From: a virus
Length of the DNA stretch: 20,379 bases
Reading direction: 5' to 3' (one strand)
Virus record (IMG/VR): IMGVR_UViG_3300025138_000499
Span: 1-20,379 of that record
Of the stretch, positions 1-6,963 are shown in pieces. The notes beneath the pieces are model-generated. The model was not told the origin of the DNA and did not search any database. It saw only the letters and a list, made by a program, of their open reading frames with translations. The position numbers and the translations under genes are program-made. Every line of letters starts with the position of its first letter. Position 1 is the stretch's first letter.

Positions 1-756
1 TGAACGATATGCACTTCCTCTTAGGTTAAAGTTAAAGCCTGGAAACAGGTCAACCATATACCACTGATTTGGTGGTAGGTTGGGGAATGATAGTTCACCC
101 CTGTCTTCAAAACCTTCGTACTCTTCATAATTAACTGTAAATGAACTTACATTCACATGACCATTATCAAATGGTATATTCTTACGAGCAAAATACTCAT
201 CATTAAATCCACTCACTCTGTTAAAGTAATGCATGAAGTCATGATAGAATTCACTGTTAGTATCATGCCACAATTTATAATTTGTGTTTATTACTGCTTT
301 ATGATAATGAAAGACTTCCATCTCTTCAGTATCAATTGCTTCTGCAATGCAATCAAACGCACCAGCAGTCCACTCATCAACACTTTGTGTGGGGTTTTCG
401 TTTAGTGTTGTCCACACCATTCCACCATGTTTAACTTCTGTGTATAACTCCTTATAGTCATTCATTAGGAATTCTACTCTAGTCATTGTTCCTGCTGGTG
501 TATTAATCTTACCTGTATTCAGATAAGATTTAATTGTATCACCGTTATTGACTGCAATAACATTAACGCCGGCAATTTGTGTTGTTCTAAAATTGCCTGG
601 ATTTGGCATCTCTGATTTGTGACACATCGGCACCCAGACCTTACTAAAAATTTGTTCTTGTTCTTGCTCAAAAATGTCTTTGTTATTATAACATTCACTA
701 GAGATATATTCTACGTTAGGCGTCTTAATCCAATTCTTATGATTTCTTGGTGGCAT
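1..756 (-). CDS. Rieske-family non-heme iron oxygenase large subunit-like, cluster loops missing (3' end outside window)
   Basis: This open frame runs from an ATG at 756 to the window edge and gives 252 residues without a stop. Residues 28-60 read like the start of ring-hydroxylating oxygenase alpha subunits (FEQEQEQIFSKVWVPM, then EMPNPGNFRTTQIAG). Residues 159-176 match the catalytic iron helix of that family: NYKLWHDTNSEFYH followed by DFMH, giving candidate iron ligands H172 and H176, with E169 where the family has an acidic residue. The family normally binds a Rieske 2Fe-2S cluster through CxH and CxxH loops between these segments. Here AVNNGDTIKSYLN (68-80) passes almost directly to the post-Rieske strand around 104-120, and no such loops exist; the only cysteines are 22, 45 and 136. 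The iron spacing is H-x3-H rather than the usual H-x4-H. The third iron ligand would lie beyond the window. The upstream gene's stop overlaps the ribosome site (TAGGAG). Family assignment is by recognition; the substrate is unknown. Confidence 0.72.
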   Translation of the reverse strand, partial: MPPRNHKNWIKTPNVEYISSECYNNKDIFEQEQEQIFSKVWVPMCHKSEMPNPGNFRTTQIAGVNVIAVNNGDTIKSYLNTGKINTPAGTMTRVEFLMNDYKELYTEVKHGGMVWTTLNENPTQSVDEWTAGAFDCIAEAIDTEEMEVFHYHKAVINTNYKLWHDTNSEFYHDFMHYFNRVSGFNDEYFARKNIPFDNGHVNVSSFTVNYEEYEGFEDRGELSFPNLPPNQWYMVDLFPGFNFNLRGSAYRS

Positions 757-767
757 AATACCATCTC

Positions 768-1058
768 CTATACTGCAAAACTTTCGCCACATCCACAGGA
801 TGCAGTTGCATTTGGGTTACTCACTTTTAAAAATGAACCACCCAACTCTGTAACATAATCTACAGTGCAACCCAATACAAACATCTCTGCTACTGGGTCT
901 ATCACTAAATTTTCAACGGTAGGTTCTTTCTCTGTTACTTCCCAAACATATTGGAAACCAGAACATCCCCCACCTTTTACTGATAAGTAAACATTTGGTT
1001 TACCTACTTCTTTTAAATATTCTCTTGCTTTTTCTGTTAACTGAATTACCCTTGGCAT
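768..1058 (-). CDS. A-type iron-sulfur cluster carrier (IscA/ErpA/HesB family)
   Basis: This is a small A-type carrier (96 residues from the ATG at 1058), which takes a 2Fe-2S or 4Fe-4S cluster from the assembly machinery and passes it to client proteins. The three family cysteines are present: one in KGGGCSGFQY (C32 from this start) and two in SCGCGESF near the C-terminus (C88, C90). The length is typical for the family. I prefer the ATG at 1058, giving MPRVIQLTEKA, the usual family N-terminus; a GTG at 1067 would add three residues. The start lies inside the end of nrdA, a 13-base overlap, so translation is probably coupled. Its stop codon is fused to the ribosome site of the oxygenase gene downstream. 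Phage copies are known; it may serve Fe-S proteins during infection. Its client here is uncertain because the oxygenase beside it lacks a Rieske site. Confidence 0.93.
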   Translation of the reverse strand: MPRVIQLTEKAREYLKEVGKPNVYLSVKGGGCSGFQYVWEVTEKEPTVENLVIDPVAEMFVLGCTVDYVTELGGSFLKVSNPNATASCGCGESFAV

Positions 1059-2857
1059 GCTACACACTCATCTTGCGATTGTGCAACAGCTTGTGATTCA
1101 TAGTCCTTTAACGCATTCCTTTCTACCTTTTCAGATACGTTCTCTGCACGTTGACTAGTTTCGGTTCTTAAATAATAAAGACCCTTACAACCATACTTCC
1201 ATGCATTGTAGTGTACTTGATGTAGATACTTTTTCTCTGCACCAGCAGGAAAAAATAGATTCAATGATTGACCTTGACATAGGAATCTTTGTCTGTCACC
1301 ACCTTGCTCTACTAGTTTATTCTGGTCAAGTTCAATTGCTGTTTTGAAAACTTCTTTTATAGAATCAGATAAAAACTTTAAATGTTGTACAGAACCACCA
1401 TTAGTAATAATATCATTCCACACCTTATCTGTATTCTTATTAACCTTTTCAAGTTCCTCTGCAAGATATTTGTTCTTTACAAGATGTGACCCTGCTCTAG
1501 TTCTATGTGTATATGCATTTGCTTTCAAGGGTTCGATTGATGGTGAAGTACCACAAATAATAGAACTGTTTGCATTCGGAGCGATTGCAAGTAGATGTGC
1601 GTTACGTCTACCAGTTCCTTCCATATCTGGTGCCTCTCCTTTTATCATACCCAACCTTAGACTTTCTGCAATTGCTTGTTTCTGAATATGTTGAAATACA
1701 ACTGCGTTCCATACATCTGCTTGACCACCATCAAATGGAATTCTTTTTTTGTTTAAGAATGAATGCCATCCCATCGCACCAAGACCAAGTGAACGCTCTT
1801 GTTCAGCAGAGTATCTTGCACGACTGATATCATCTGGTGCATTGTCAATAAAGAATTGTAACACGTTGTCCAAGAATCGAACAAGGTCAGCAATCATTTC
1901 TGAATTTTTCCAATCATCAAACAACTCAACATTCACTGAAGATAAACAACATACTGCTGTTCTTTCTTCAGATGTTGGTAAGTGAATTTCGTTACATAAG
2001 TTTGAACCGTGAATTCTTAAACCCTTATCCTTTTGAGTTTGGGGCATTGCACGATTAGCAGTGTCGATAAAGTTCAAGTATGGTTCACCTGTACGATATC
2101 TTACTTCTAAAATTTGTTCCCACAACTTCCTTGCTCTCATTGTCTCACGAACTGTATCATCATTAGGGTCTTTTAAATCCCACCACTCATTTCTTTCTAC
2201 TGCTCGCATGAACGAATCAGTAATGTTAATAGCATGGTGCAAGTTAAGGTTCTTACGGTTTACATCACCAGTAGGAACTCTCATGTTTAAGAATTCTATG
2301 ATGTCTGGATGAGAAACATCCATGTAAGCTGCATAAGAACCTTTCCTTGTCTTACCCTGTCTGTATGCCGTCATGTCTGCATCAACGGTATGCAAGAACG
2401 GCATAGGGCCTGGTGCTTTGTCAGACACAGCACGAATATCGCTCCAGTGTCCACCAACTCCACCACCCTTCACAGAAAGCCAACGTAGTTCCGCTGTATG
2501 GTCAATAAGACCTTCCAACGAATCTGGTACATAAGTTAAAAAACAAGAAATAGGTAATGCTTTCACTTTACCGCCTGGCAAAGGTGCATTAGATAATACA
2601 GGTGATGCAAACATGAACCACCCCTTAGAAACGTAATCGTAAATTCTTTGTGCAAGTTTTATATCGTCATATGAATATGCAACTGCTGCTCTTGCAAATG
2701 CTTGTTGTGGACTATCTTCACCCTCAATACAATAATAATCTTTTAATAATTTTCGTGCTTGTTCTGATAATGTTTTGTCTCTATCTAAATCAATAGTTAT
2801 ACCCAAGTACTTAGAGTCCTTCACCATTGGGAACTCCACAATCTCTGCTGTTTGCAT
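1046..2857 (-). CDS. nrdA: Ribonucleoside-diphosphate reductase class I, alpha subunit (compact, no ATP-cone)
   Basis: This is the catalytic subunit that reduces ribonucleoside diphosphates to deoxy forms, supplying dNTPs for phage replication. Key residues are visible: C105 (PISCF) and C303 (AVCCLSS) as the redox pair, N286-C288-E290 (SNLCNEI) as the radical site, the PNANSSIICGTSPSIEP phosphate-binding loop at 427-443, Y561-Y562 (GLYYLRT) of the radical path, and C598/C601 (ECVAC) at the C-terminus for re-reduction. At 603 residues it is about 150 shorter than E. coli NrdA. The N-terminus enters the fold directly without an ATP-cone, so overall activity regulation by dATP is probably lost. 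The ribosome site TAGGAG is fused to the primase stop codon. The beta subunit is not in the window and may lie further left. The last codons overlap the Fe-S carrier gene. Confidence 0.97.
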   Translation of the reverse strand: MQTAEIVEFPMVKDSKYLGITIDLDRDKTLSEQARKLLKDYYCIEGEDSPQQAFARAAVAYSYDDIKLAQRIYDYVSKGWFMFASPVLSNAPLPGGKVKALPISCFLTYVPDSLEGLIDHTAELRWLSVKGGGVGGHWSDIRAVSDKAPGPMPFLHTVDADMTAYRQGKTRKGSYAAYMDVSHPDIIEFLNMRVPTGDVNRKNLNLHHAINITDSFMRAVERNEWWDLKDPNDDTVRETMRARKLWEQILEVRYRTGEPYLNFIDTANRAMPQTQKDKGLRIHGSNLCNEIHLPTSEERTAVCCLSSVNVELFDDWKNSEMIADLVRFLDNVLQFFIDNAPDDISRARYSAEQERSLGLGAMGWHSFLNKKRIPFDGGQADVWNAVVFQHIQKQAIAESLRLGMIKGEAPDMEGTGRRNAHLLAIAPNANSSIICGTSPSIEPLKANAYTHRTRAGSHLVKNKYLAEELEKVNKNTDKVWNDIITNGGSVQHLKFLSDSIKEVFKTAIELDQNKLVEQGGDRQRFLCQGQSLNLFFPAGAEKKYLHQVHYNAWKYGCKGLYYLRTETSQRAENVSEKVERNALKDYESQAVAQSQDECVACQG

Positions 2858-2867
2858 TTAATAACTC

Positions 2868-3878
2868 CTATATTTTTTTCCATGTTTGAAGGGCAACCTT
2901 TGCTGTTAATCCTTGAAGGGTATTGTTATGTATAAGTTCCATAATCTCTGGAGCGTCCATTCCAGATAAAATCATATCATTTATATCTTTCTGTCGCACA
3001 TAATCTGGCCACACAACAACCCTATAACCTTCTTCAACTGCCTGTTCAATTTGTTTAATTACTTCCTTGTTCCTTGGTTCATTATCTGGAACAAGAACTG
3101 CCTTGTCTTTGTATTGAGGTACACGCAAATCACTTTGAGCCACCGCAATACAGTTTGGTATAAAAAGACTATCAATAGGGCCTTCCACGACAAAAATATC
3201 CCTAGAAGTATCCACCCTATCAAGTCCAAATATTTTCGGTACACTCTCATCAAGTATGATGGTGATGTACTTTGGTTTTTCTTTCCCAAACGCTCTCCCT
3301 TGATATGCGAATATATCACCATTGGAATCACGAAACGGTATTACCATCCTTGGGTGGTCGCCATCCAAGGTGGGGAACTTATTTGGAACTAACTCGTTAG
3401 TCCAAGAATAAAACTGATTGCACAAGAAGATATCAGTATCATTAGGAATTCTTCGGTCTTCAATGAACCGATAAGCAGGATGCTTTTTTCCAATTTCCCT
3501 AAAAGATTTGACATTTTCAAAGATACCCTTTTGTTTAAAAACAGGTTTCGGTATATCGAATTTTGGATTCTCGACATGACCACCCCTACCTGTTGCGGTG
3601 TGACCTTCTTTGTACCGTTCTAATATATAGTCATCATGAACCTTAGAGTCTATGAGTTTTATCAAATTAGATAAATTAGTTCCCATACTACAATTATGAC
3701 ATTTGTAGAATAGGTCACTCTTCTTGCGAAAGACAAATCCTCTTGCCTTTGACTGACTTTTTTTGGAATCTCCACAAAACGGACAACGAAAGTTCCAGAG
3801 ATAATCGCTCTTCTTCTTGAACCGTTGTAGTCTATGTGATATTAGATTAAGATATTTTAGGTCTATGTACATACTCAT
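2868..3878 (-). CDS. 61: DNA primase, T4 gp61-like
   Basis: This is a DnaG-type primase that would make RNA primers on the lagging strand together with a T4 gp41-like helicase, which is not in this window. A zinc-binding N-terminus is seen as CPFCGDS (C32, C35) and KCHNCS (C60, C63). A TOPRIM catalytic domain follows, with FVVEGPIDSLF (E232, D236), LVPDNE (D265) and the segment ending in KDINDMI at 298-303. The length, 336 residues, is close to that of T4 gp61 (about 340). The reading frame has ATGs at 3878 and 3872; neither has a clear ribosome site, so the exact start is uncertain. An 18-base gap separates it from the coiled-coil gene upstream, and nrdA follows 10 bases downstream. Confidence 0.93.
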   Translation of the reverse strand: MSMYIDLKYLNLISHRLQRFKKKSDYLWNFRCPFCGDSKKSQSKARGFVFRKKSDLFYKCHNCSMGTNLSNLIKLIDSKVHDDYILERYKEGHTATGRGGHVENPKFDIPKPVFKQKGIFENVKSFREIGKKHPAYRFIEDRRIPNDTDIFLCNQFYSWTNELVPNKFPTLDGDHPRMVIPFRDSNGDIFAYQGRAFGKEKPKYITIILDESVPKIFGLDRVDTSRDIFVVEGPIDSLFIPNCIAVAQSDLRVPQYKDKAVLVPDNEPRNKEVIKQIEQAVEEGYRVVVWPDYVRQKDINDMILSGMDAPEIMELIHNNTLQGLTAKVALQTWKKI

Positions 3879-3896
3879 AAGATAGAGTATATACAG

Positions 3897-4340
3897 TTAT
3901 AGGTTGATTGTCAAGACCTTTTGGATAATAAATCCAATTACTATTGCACCACCGATAATAAGCCATCTCCACTTCTCAAGAACACCCACTCTAGTGGATA
4001 ATTCTTCACGCATCTTGCGAAAATGTTCTTCTTCTGTTTTACTATGTGCATTCATTTGTTCTACAAGTCTACGTTCCATATCGCCCATAGCCTTGTTGGT
4101 TTCTTTAGCATTAGAAGTAATGCGAGAATGTAAATCCATTATATTCTCTGTAAGTTTTTTCTCTTGTTCGTCCAATGCTTCTTCCTGTCTAATTAATTTC
4201 TCTTCATGTACTGCCATGATTGTATGTAAAGAACTTGATACATCTGCTATTTTTTCGATAGCGGTATCAAGTCTAGAGTAGATGCCTTTCATGTCATCCA
4301 CCTCTCTTTTTAACAATGCAATTTCAGTTTCCACAGACAA
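3897..4340 (-). CDS. Coiled-coil protein with C-terminal membrane anchor
   Basis: The protein has 147 residues. Residues 1-122 are highly charged with heptad-like spacing (LLKREVDDMKGI, then EEKLIRQEEALDEQEKKL), which predicts a long coiled coil. Residues 125-144 (RWLIIGGAIVIGFIIQKVLT) form one hydrophobic helix at the C-terminus, so this is a tail-anchored membrane protein. The start appears to be a TTG at 4340, or a GTG two codons later; a G-rich stretch just upstream (GGGGGCAAG) is a plausible ribosome site. It abuts the 80-residue gene with no gap. It lies at the end of the membrane/lysis cluster, but I do not recognise a specific function. Confidence 0.8.
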   Translation of the reverse strand: MSVETEIALLKREVDDMKGIYSRLDTAIEKIADVSSSLHTIMAVHEEKLIRQEEALDEQEKKLTENIMDLHSRITSNAKETNKAMGDMERRLVEQMNAHSKTEEEHFRKMREELSTRVGVLEKWRWLIIGGAIVIGFIIQKVLTINL

Positions 4341-4583
4341 TTACTTGCCCCCTTTTCCTGGCATCCCTTGAGTAAACTCAAGTATGTCACCAGTTTCATC
4401 AATTACGACTTCTAGTTTTTGACAACTAATCCTTGTACCTGTTGTATTATTTGGGTCAATTGTCATGTTACGTTCCATAGTTCTTTTTGTTGATAAACAT
4501 TCGCTTAAACCATCTCTAACCGAATATTCTAATAGTTCACCACCACTCATATATAACAAAAGTACAAATTCTACTACTTTCAT
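4341..4583 (-). CDS. Small hypothetical protein, 80 residues
   Basis: I do not recognise this protein. It starts with an ATG at 4583, one base after the stop of the upstream gene, and ends exactly where the next gene starts. The N-terminus (VVEFVLLLYMSGGELLEYSV) is hydrophobic but short and carries acidic residues. It reads more like a strand-rich domain than a membrane helix. The middle is rich in Thr and Asn with cysteines at about 29 and 54, and the C-terminus is Gly/Lys-rich (GMPGKGGK). The gene is supported mainly by its tight fit between two likely genes. Confidence 0.65.
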   Translation of the reverse strand: MKVVEFVLLLYMSGGELLEYSVRDGLSECLSTKRTMERNMTIDPNNTTGTRISCQKLEVVIDETGDILEFTQGMPGKGGK

Positions 4584-4584
4584 A

Positions 4585-5010
4585 TTAGTGCGCTTTCTGC
4601 CCGTTTACCATCTTATCTTTTAGTGCATCAATTTGTGTTTCTAGTTTTTGAATTCTTGTTTCATAAAATTCTAGTGTTAACTTTTGTTGCTGGTCAAACG
4701 GTGCTTTTCCTGTTTCTATTTCTATTGTTAATTTTTCTAGTTCTCCAGCAATATGTTCTATTAGCATAAATTGTTCTGCGTCTGCTGGTAACGCACCCAT
4801 CTCTCCTCTTGGCCATTTAATTCGGAACTCAGTATTCTTTTCCAAATCAGAGGACATTAGAGTATTCTCAGTTTCTAAATTATTTATTCTTTCAATGATA
4901 CCAAAATACGCCCAAGTTGCAATTGCAGCTCCAGCGATAATAGATAATATATTCCGTAATGGCATTGCCACTTGGGTATCATCTGACAGTTTTGCAGTAT
5001 TATTACTCAT
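4585..5010 (-). CDS. Membrane-anchored coiled-coil protein, 141 residues
   Basis: The protein is predicted to have one membrane helix near the N-terminus (about residues 19-39, ILSIIAGAAIATWAYFGII). The following region is predicted coiled coil, with a second coil at about 85-135 (LEFYETRIQKLETQIDALKD). A conserved-looking segment KWPRGEMGALPADAEQ lies between them. This plan resembles small marine phage proteins of unknown role; a function in the cell envelope is likely. It has a good ribosome site (GGAG) and is the first gene after the only sizeable intergenic gap in the cluster, so it probably has its own promoter or control site there. Confidence 0.8.
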   Translation of the reverse strand: MSNNTAKLSDDTQVAMPLRNILSIIAGAAIATWAYFGIIERINNLETENTLMSSDLEKNTEFRIKWPRGEMGALPADAEQFMLIEHIAGELEKLTIEIETGKAPFDQQQKLTLEFYETRIQKLETQIDALKDKMVNGQKAH

Positions 5011-5035
5011 CTCACTTCTCCATTACTATTTAGGT

Positions 5036-5055
5036 ATTGTCAAAACTTTGACAAT
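5036..5055. promoter_or_regulatory. Perfect 9-bp inverted repeat, candidate operator
   Basis: ATTGTCAAA, a 2-base spacer, and TTTGACAAT form a perfect inverted repeat in the 75-base gap upstream of the gene starting at 5010. A third copy of the half-site, TTTGACATT, lies at 5064-5072. The minus strand of the repeat contains TTGACA, a -35-like box, but no matching -10 follows at 16-18 bases. Closer to the gene, CCTAAATA (5027-5034) matches six of eight bases of a T4 late box. The repeat could be an operator or a short hairpin in the leader RNA. It has no U-run, so it is not a classical terminator. Confidence 0.5.
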
Positions 5056-5061
5056 CGTAAT

Positions 5062-5087
5062 AATTTGACATTGTTTTTTGTCAGATT
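5062..5087 (-). terminator. Weak stem-loop at the end of the DUF1353-like gene
   Basis: AATTTGACA (5062-5070) and TGTCAGATT (5079-5087) can pair with one mismatch around an 8-base loop, overlapping the stop codon of the upstream gene. There is no run of T after it on the transcribed strand, so termination is doubtful. Its core is the same TGACA/TGTCA word as the inverted repeat next to it, so both may belong to one protein-binding region. Confidence 0.25.
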
Positions 5088-5691
5088 ATTTACTAACTTC
5101 AACCTCTTCATTTCTTTTTCTATGACCGTTCCATGCAACCCAACCACCAAGTCTCAAAGCATAGTATGCTAAGTAGTTAAGGAAGTGAAAACCATTTTGT
5201 TCAATGTTAATATCTCTAAAGATTTGGTCTGATTGTTTCTGGGTAATCTTACCCATAGTTTCTTTCTGACCAGATTTAAGTAGAGTTGCATACTTATAAG
5301 CATAGTCATGTACTAGTCCACCCATAAGCAATACGCCTGTTGGGGATAACCATGTATGTAAGAACTTAGGAATAGATGCTCCATCAAATCTAAAACCCTG
5401 TGGGATAATATACTTTTCTCCCATAATAGTAAATGACCAATCATCTGCGACTTCCCAATGACGAGTACCAGTTAACCACATCCAAATCGCACTCCAAAAT
5501 CCTTTGCCTGCGGTTGGGATTGGAATTGGTCTTAGTTGTGGCATTACGTTATACTCAAATCCTATTCTCTTCGTTTTACTATCAACACCAAACATATTGA
5601 TAATAAAACCTACTGCAATTAGTATACCAACTACAGTAAATTGCCACCATGTTACTGCTAAATCAGTAACGACATTAATCATCTGTTCCAT
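5086..5691 (-). CDS. DUF1353-like protein with N-terminal membrane anchor
   Basis: The protein has 201 residues. Residues 15-34 form a membrane helix (WWQFTVVGILIAVGFIINMF). Residues about 78-165 match the DUF1353 pattern: a strand pair leading to PQGFRFDGASIPKFLH (98-112), then GGLVHDYAYKY (124-134), and KQSDQIFRD (152-160). Conserved D103, H128, D129 and D155 could form a metal or catalytic site, but the biochemical activity of DUF1353 is not known to me. A second hydrophobic stretch lies at 168-186. The start overlaps the end of the o-spanin gene by 17 bases and has a good ribosome site (GGAGAAG). It sits next to the spanins, where an endolysin is often found. A role in lysis is possible but is inference. 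Confidence 0.85.
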   Translation of the reverse strand: MEQMINVVTDLAVTWWQFTVVGILIAVGFIINMFGVDSKTKRIGFEYNVMPQLRPIPIPTAGKGFWSAIWMWLTGTRHWEVADDWSFTIMGEKYIIPQGFRFDGASIPKFLHTWLSPTGVLLMGGLVHDYAYKYATLLKSGQKETMGKITQKQSDQIFRDINIEQNGFHFLNYLAYYALRLGGWVAWNGHRKRNEEVEVSK

Positions 5692-6076
5692 CTATCTTCT
5701 CCTCTGACGGTTTGACCGCCTCCTCATAATAGAGTATAATTTGTTTTTGTTGTTCAATATACCTTCTCAGTTCTGCAAAGTTCTTTGATAGGTTTTCATA
5801 ATCTTTGACAGATAATGCAATATATGAATCTGCACCATTCTTTGCCTCAAATTCTTTTTTGAATTTCTCAAAGTTTTCTTCTGGTGAAACGACATATATC
5901 TTAATTTCATTCATTCGTACTTGTTTAGGATGAGGAACAGTCGGTATCTGTCTCTCAACTAATTTTGTTACCGTAACAACTTGTTTCTCTGGTTTATAAA
6001 AACTAGAACAACTACTCAGAAGTAGCGTTGTCACTAGTAGCAGACTCAAGGTCAACCCATAGTTTATCTGTCGCAT
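5675..6076 (-). CDS. Putative outer-membrane spanin lipoprotein (Rz1-like)
   Basis: I chose the ATG at 6076 because AGAGGA lies seven bases upstream; the longer frame would need a TTG at 6094. The product has 133 residues: a basic N-terminus, a hydrophobic stretch at 8-20, and a lipobox LSSC with the lipidated cysteine at residue 23. This marks a lipoprotein of the outer membrane. The mature part is charged with helical segments (YEEAVKPSEEKIDG at the end). The start lies inside the i-spanin gene in another frame, the usual Rz/Rz1 layout. It would pair with the i-spanin to fuse inner and outer membranes at the last step of lysis. It is larger and less proline-rich than lambda Rz1, so the call rests on the lipobox and the nested position. 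Confidence 0.75.
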   Translation of the reverse strand: MRQINYGLTLSLLLVTTLLLSSCSSFYKPEKQVVTVTKLVERQIPTVPHPKQVRMNEIKIYVVSPEENFEKFKKEFEAKNGADSYIALSVKDYENLSKNFAELRRYIEQQKQIILYYEEAVKPSEEKIDGTDD

Positions 6077-6404
6077 TTTGCATCCTCTTTTCAATCAACC
6101 CAGGCTTCTTGTTTGCAAGGTGGGTTAGATTGTGTTTGTTTAATGTCTCACGCAACTCATCTCCATATGTCTCAGACTTTCTCAAGTTCTCATTTAGTTG
6201 GTCAGTGAGTGCGTTTAACCTTACACTATTTTCTGTCATCTTCGTGATAGTTGCTTGGTTCTCTTCATTTGCAACCTCTAGTTTTGCAGTATTCTCTCGC
6301 AATTGTCCAATGGTTGCTTGTGTTGTATCGTAGTAATACTTGGCGGCATAAGCAACACCGCCAAGTAATGCAACCACGAATATAATTGCGTATAGTCTAA
6401 TCAT
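6012..6404 (-). CDS. Putative inner-membrane spanin (Rz-like)
   Basis: The protein has 130 residues: an N-terminal membrane helix (4-22, LYAIIFVVALLGGVAYAAK), then a periplasmic coiled coil (about 25-92) and a C-terminal segment containing HNLTHLANKKPGLIEKRMQ, which I associate with spanin-like proteins of T4-like marine phages. The topology is that of i-spanins. The last 65 bases overlap the lipoprotein gene in a different frame, which strongly supports a spanin pair. The start overlaps the stop of the previous gene as ATGA, so translation is probably coupled. Confidence 0.8.
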   Translation of the reverse strand: MIRLYAIIFVVALLGGVAYAAKYYYDTTQATIGQLRENTAKLEVANEENQATITKMTENSVRLNALTDQLNENLRKSETYGDELRETLNKHNLTHLANKKPGLIEKRMQNATDKLWVDLESATSDNATSE

Positions 6405-6742
6405 TCTTTAGGTGCCTTTGTTCCAAACATTCTTTCATAAGATGGGTCATTAGCATAATCATCTGCCCATCTATTTTCAGTGAATGTTGCAAAGTCAATT
6501 AAGTCAGTGATATTTTGATAGTTCTGTGTTACAAACTCATCAGTTTCCTTTAACTTTGCTTTTAAGTCTGCGATATCACGTTTCATATTGATATCATTCT
6601 CCATAGTCATTCGACTTGTGAGTTCAGACACCTGTTCATTCAACTGTGAAATCGTCTGCGCCTGTTGTGCAGTCCACCATACAAAGGCAGATACTTGCAA
6701 CACAATCGCAATCAATACACCAATACTAAATTTCATATTCAT
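6401..6742 (-). CDS. Small membrane coiled-coil protein, 113 residues
   Basis: One membrane helix near the N-terminus (5-24, FSIGVLIAIVLQVSAFVWWT) precedes a long predicted coiled coil (27-80) and a polar C-terminus with TENRWADDYANDPSYERMFG. The gene overlaps both neighbours by ATGA. The build is spanin-like but no function is recognised. It may be a further i-spanin-like or membrane scaffold protein of the lysis cluster. Confidence 0.78.
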   Translation of the reverse strand: MNMKFSIGVLIAIVLQVSAFVWWTAQQAQTISQLNEQVSELTSRMTMENDINMKRDIADLKAKLKETDEFVTQNYQNITDLIDFATFTENRWADDYANDPSYERMFGTKAPKE

Positions 6743-6963
6743 GATAGTTTCCTTTTAATCCATAAGACTAGAGCATACACAACGATACCATATAGTGTTG
6801 CAACTCCAATGTCTAATAGGTGTTCACGCATATGATATATAAACTCTATCCCTGCTTGAACGTCACCCATGTTTCCAGCATCATCAACGACAATGCTTTT
6901 TACCGAACCATCTGTATCAAACTCTACAGCAGTTCTTTCTGTTTCTGACTGAATATCACTCAT
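6739..6963 (-). CDS. Small tail-anchored membrane protein, 74 residues
   Basis: The first 45 residues are acidic and soluble (VEFDTDGSVKSIVVDDAGN). Residues 50-69 form one membrane helix (LDIGVATLYGIVVYALVLWI), followed by a basic tail KRKLS. The predicted orientation is C-terminus in the cytoplasm by the positive-inside rule. The gene is joined to both neighbours by ATGA overlaps. I do not recognise the family. Its size and place beside the spanins make it a possible holin or antiholin partner, but this is inference. Confidence 0.75.
   Translation of the reverse strand: MSDIQSETERTAVEFDTDGSVKSIVVDDAGNMGDVQAGIEFIYHMREHLLDIGVATLYGIVVYALVLWIKRKLS

Noticed and set aside
157-3392. Plus-strand open frames (for example 157-405, 619-858, 1344-1685, 3051-3392)
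   Set aside because: They lie opposite well-supported minus-strand genes, have no convincing ribosome sites and do not look like known proteins.
5015-5043. Sigma70 promoter using TTGACA at 5038-5043
   Set aside because: No -10-like sequence lies 16-18 bases downstream; the nearest TAGTAAT is too close.
5675-6094. Longer o-spanin start at 6094
   Set aside because: That codon is TTG and the sequence AGAGGA, which would be inside the extension, is a good ribosome site for the ATG at 6076.
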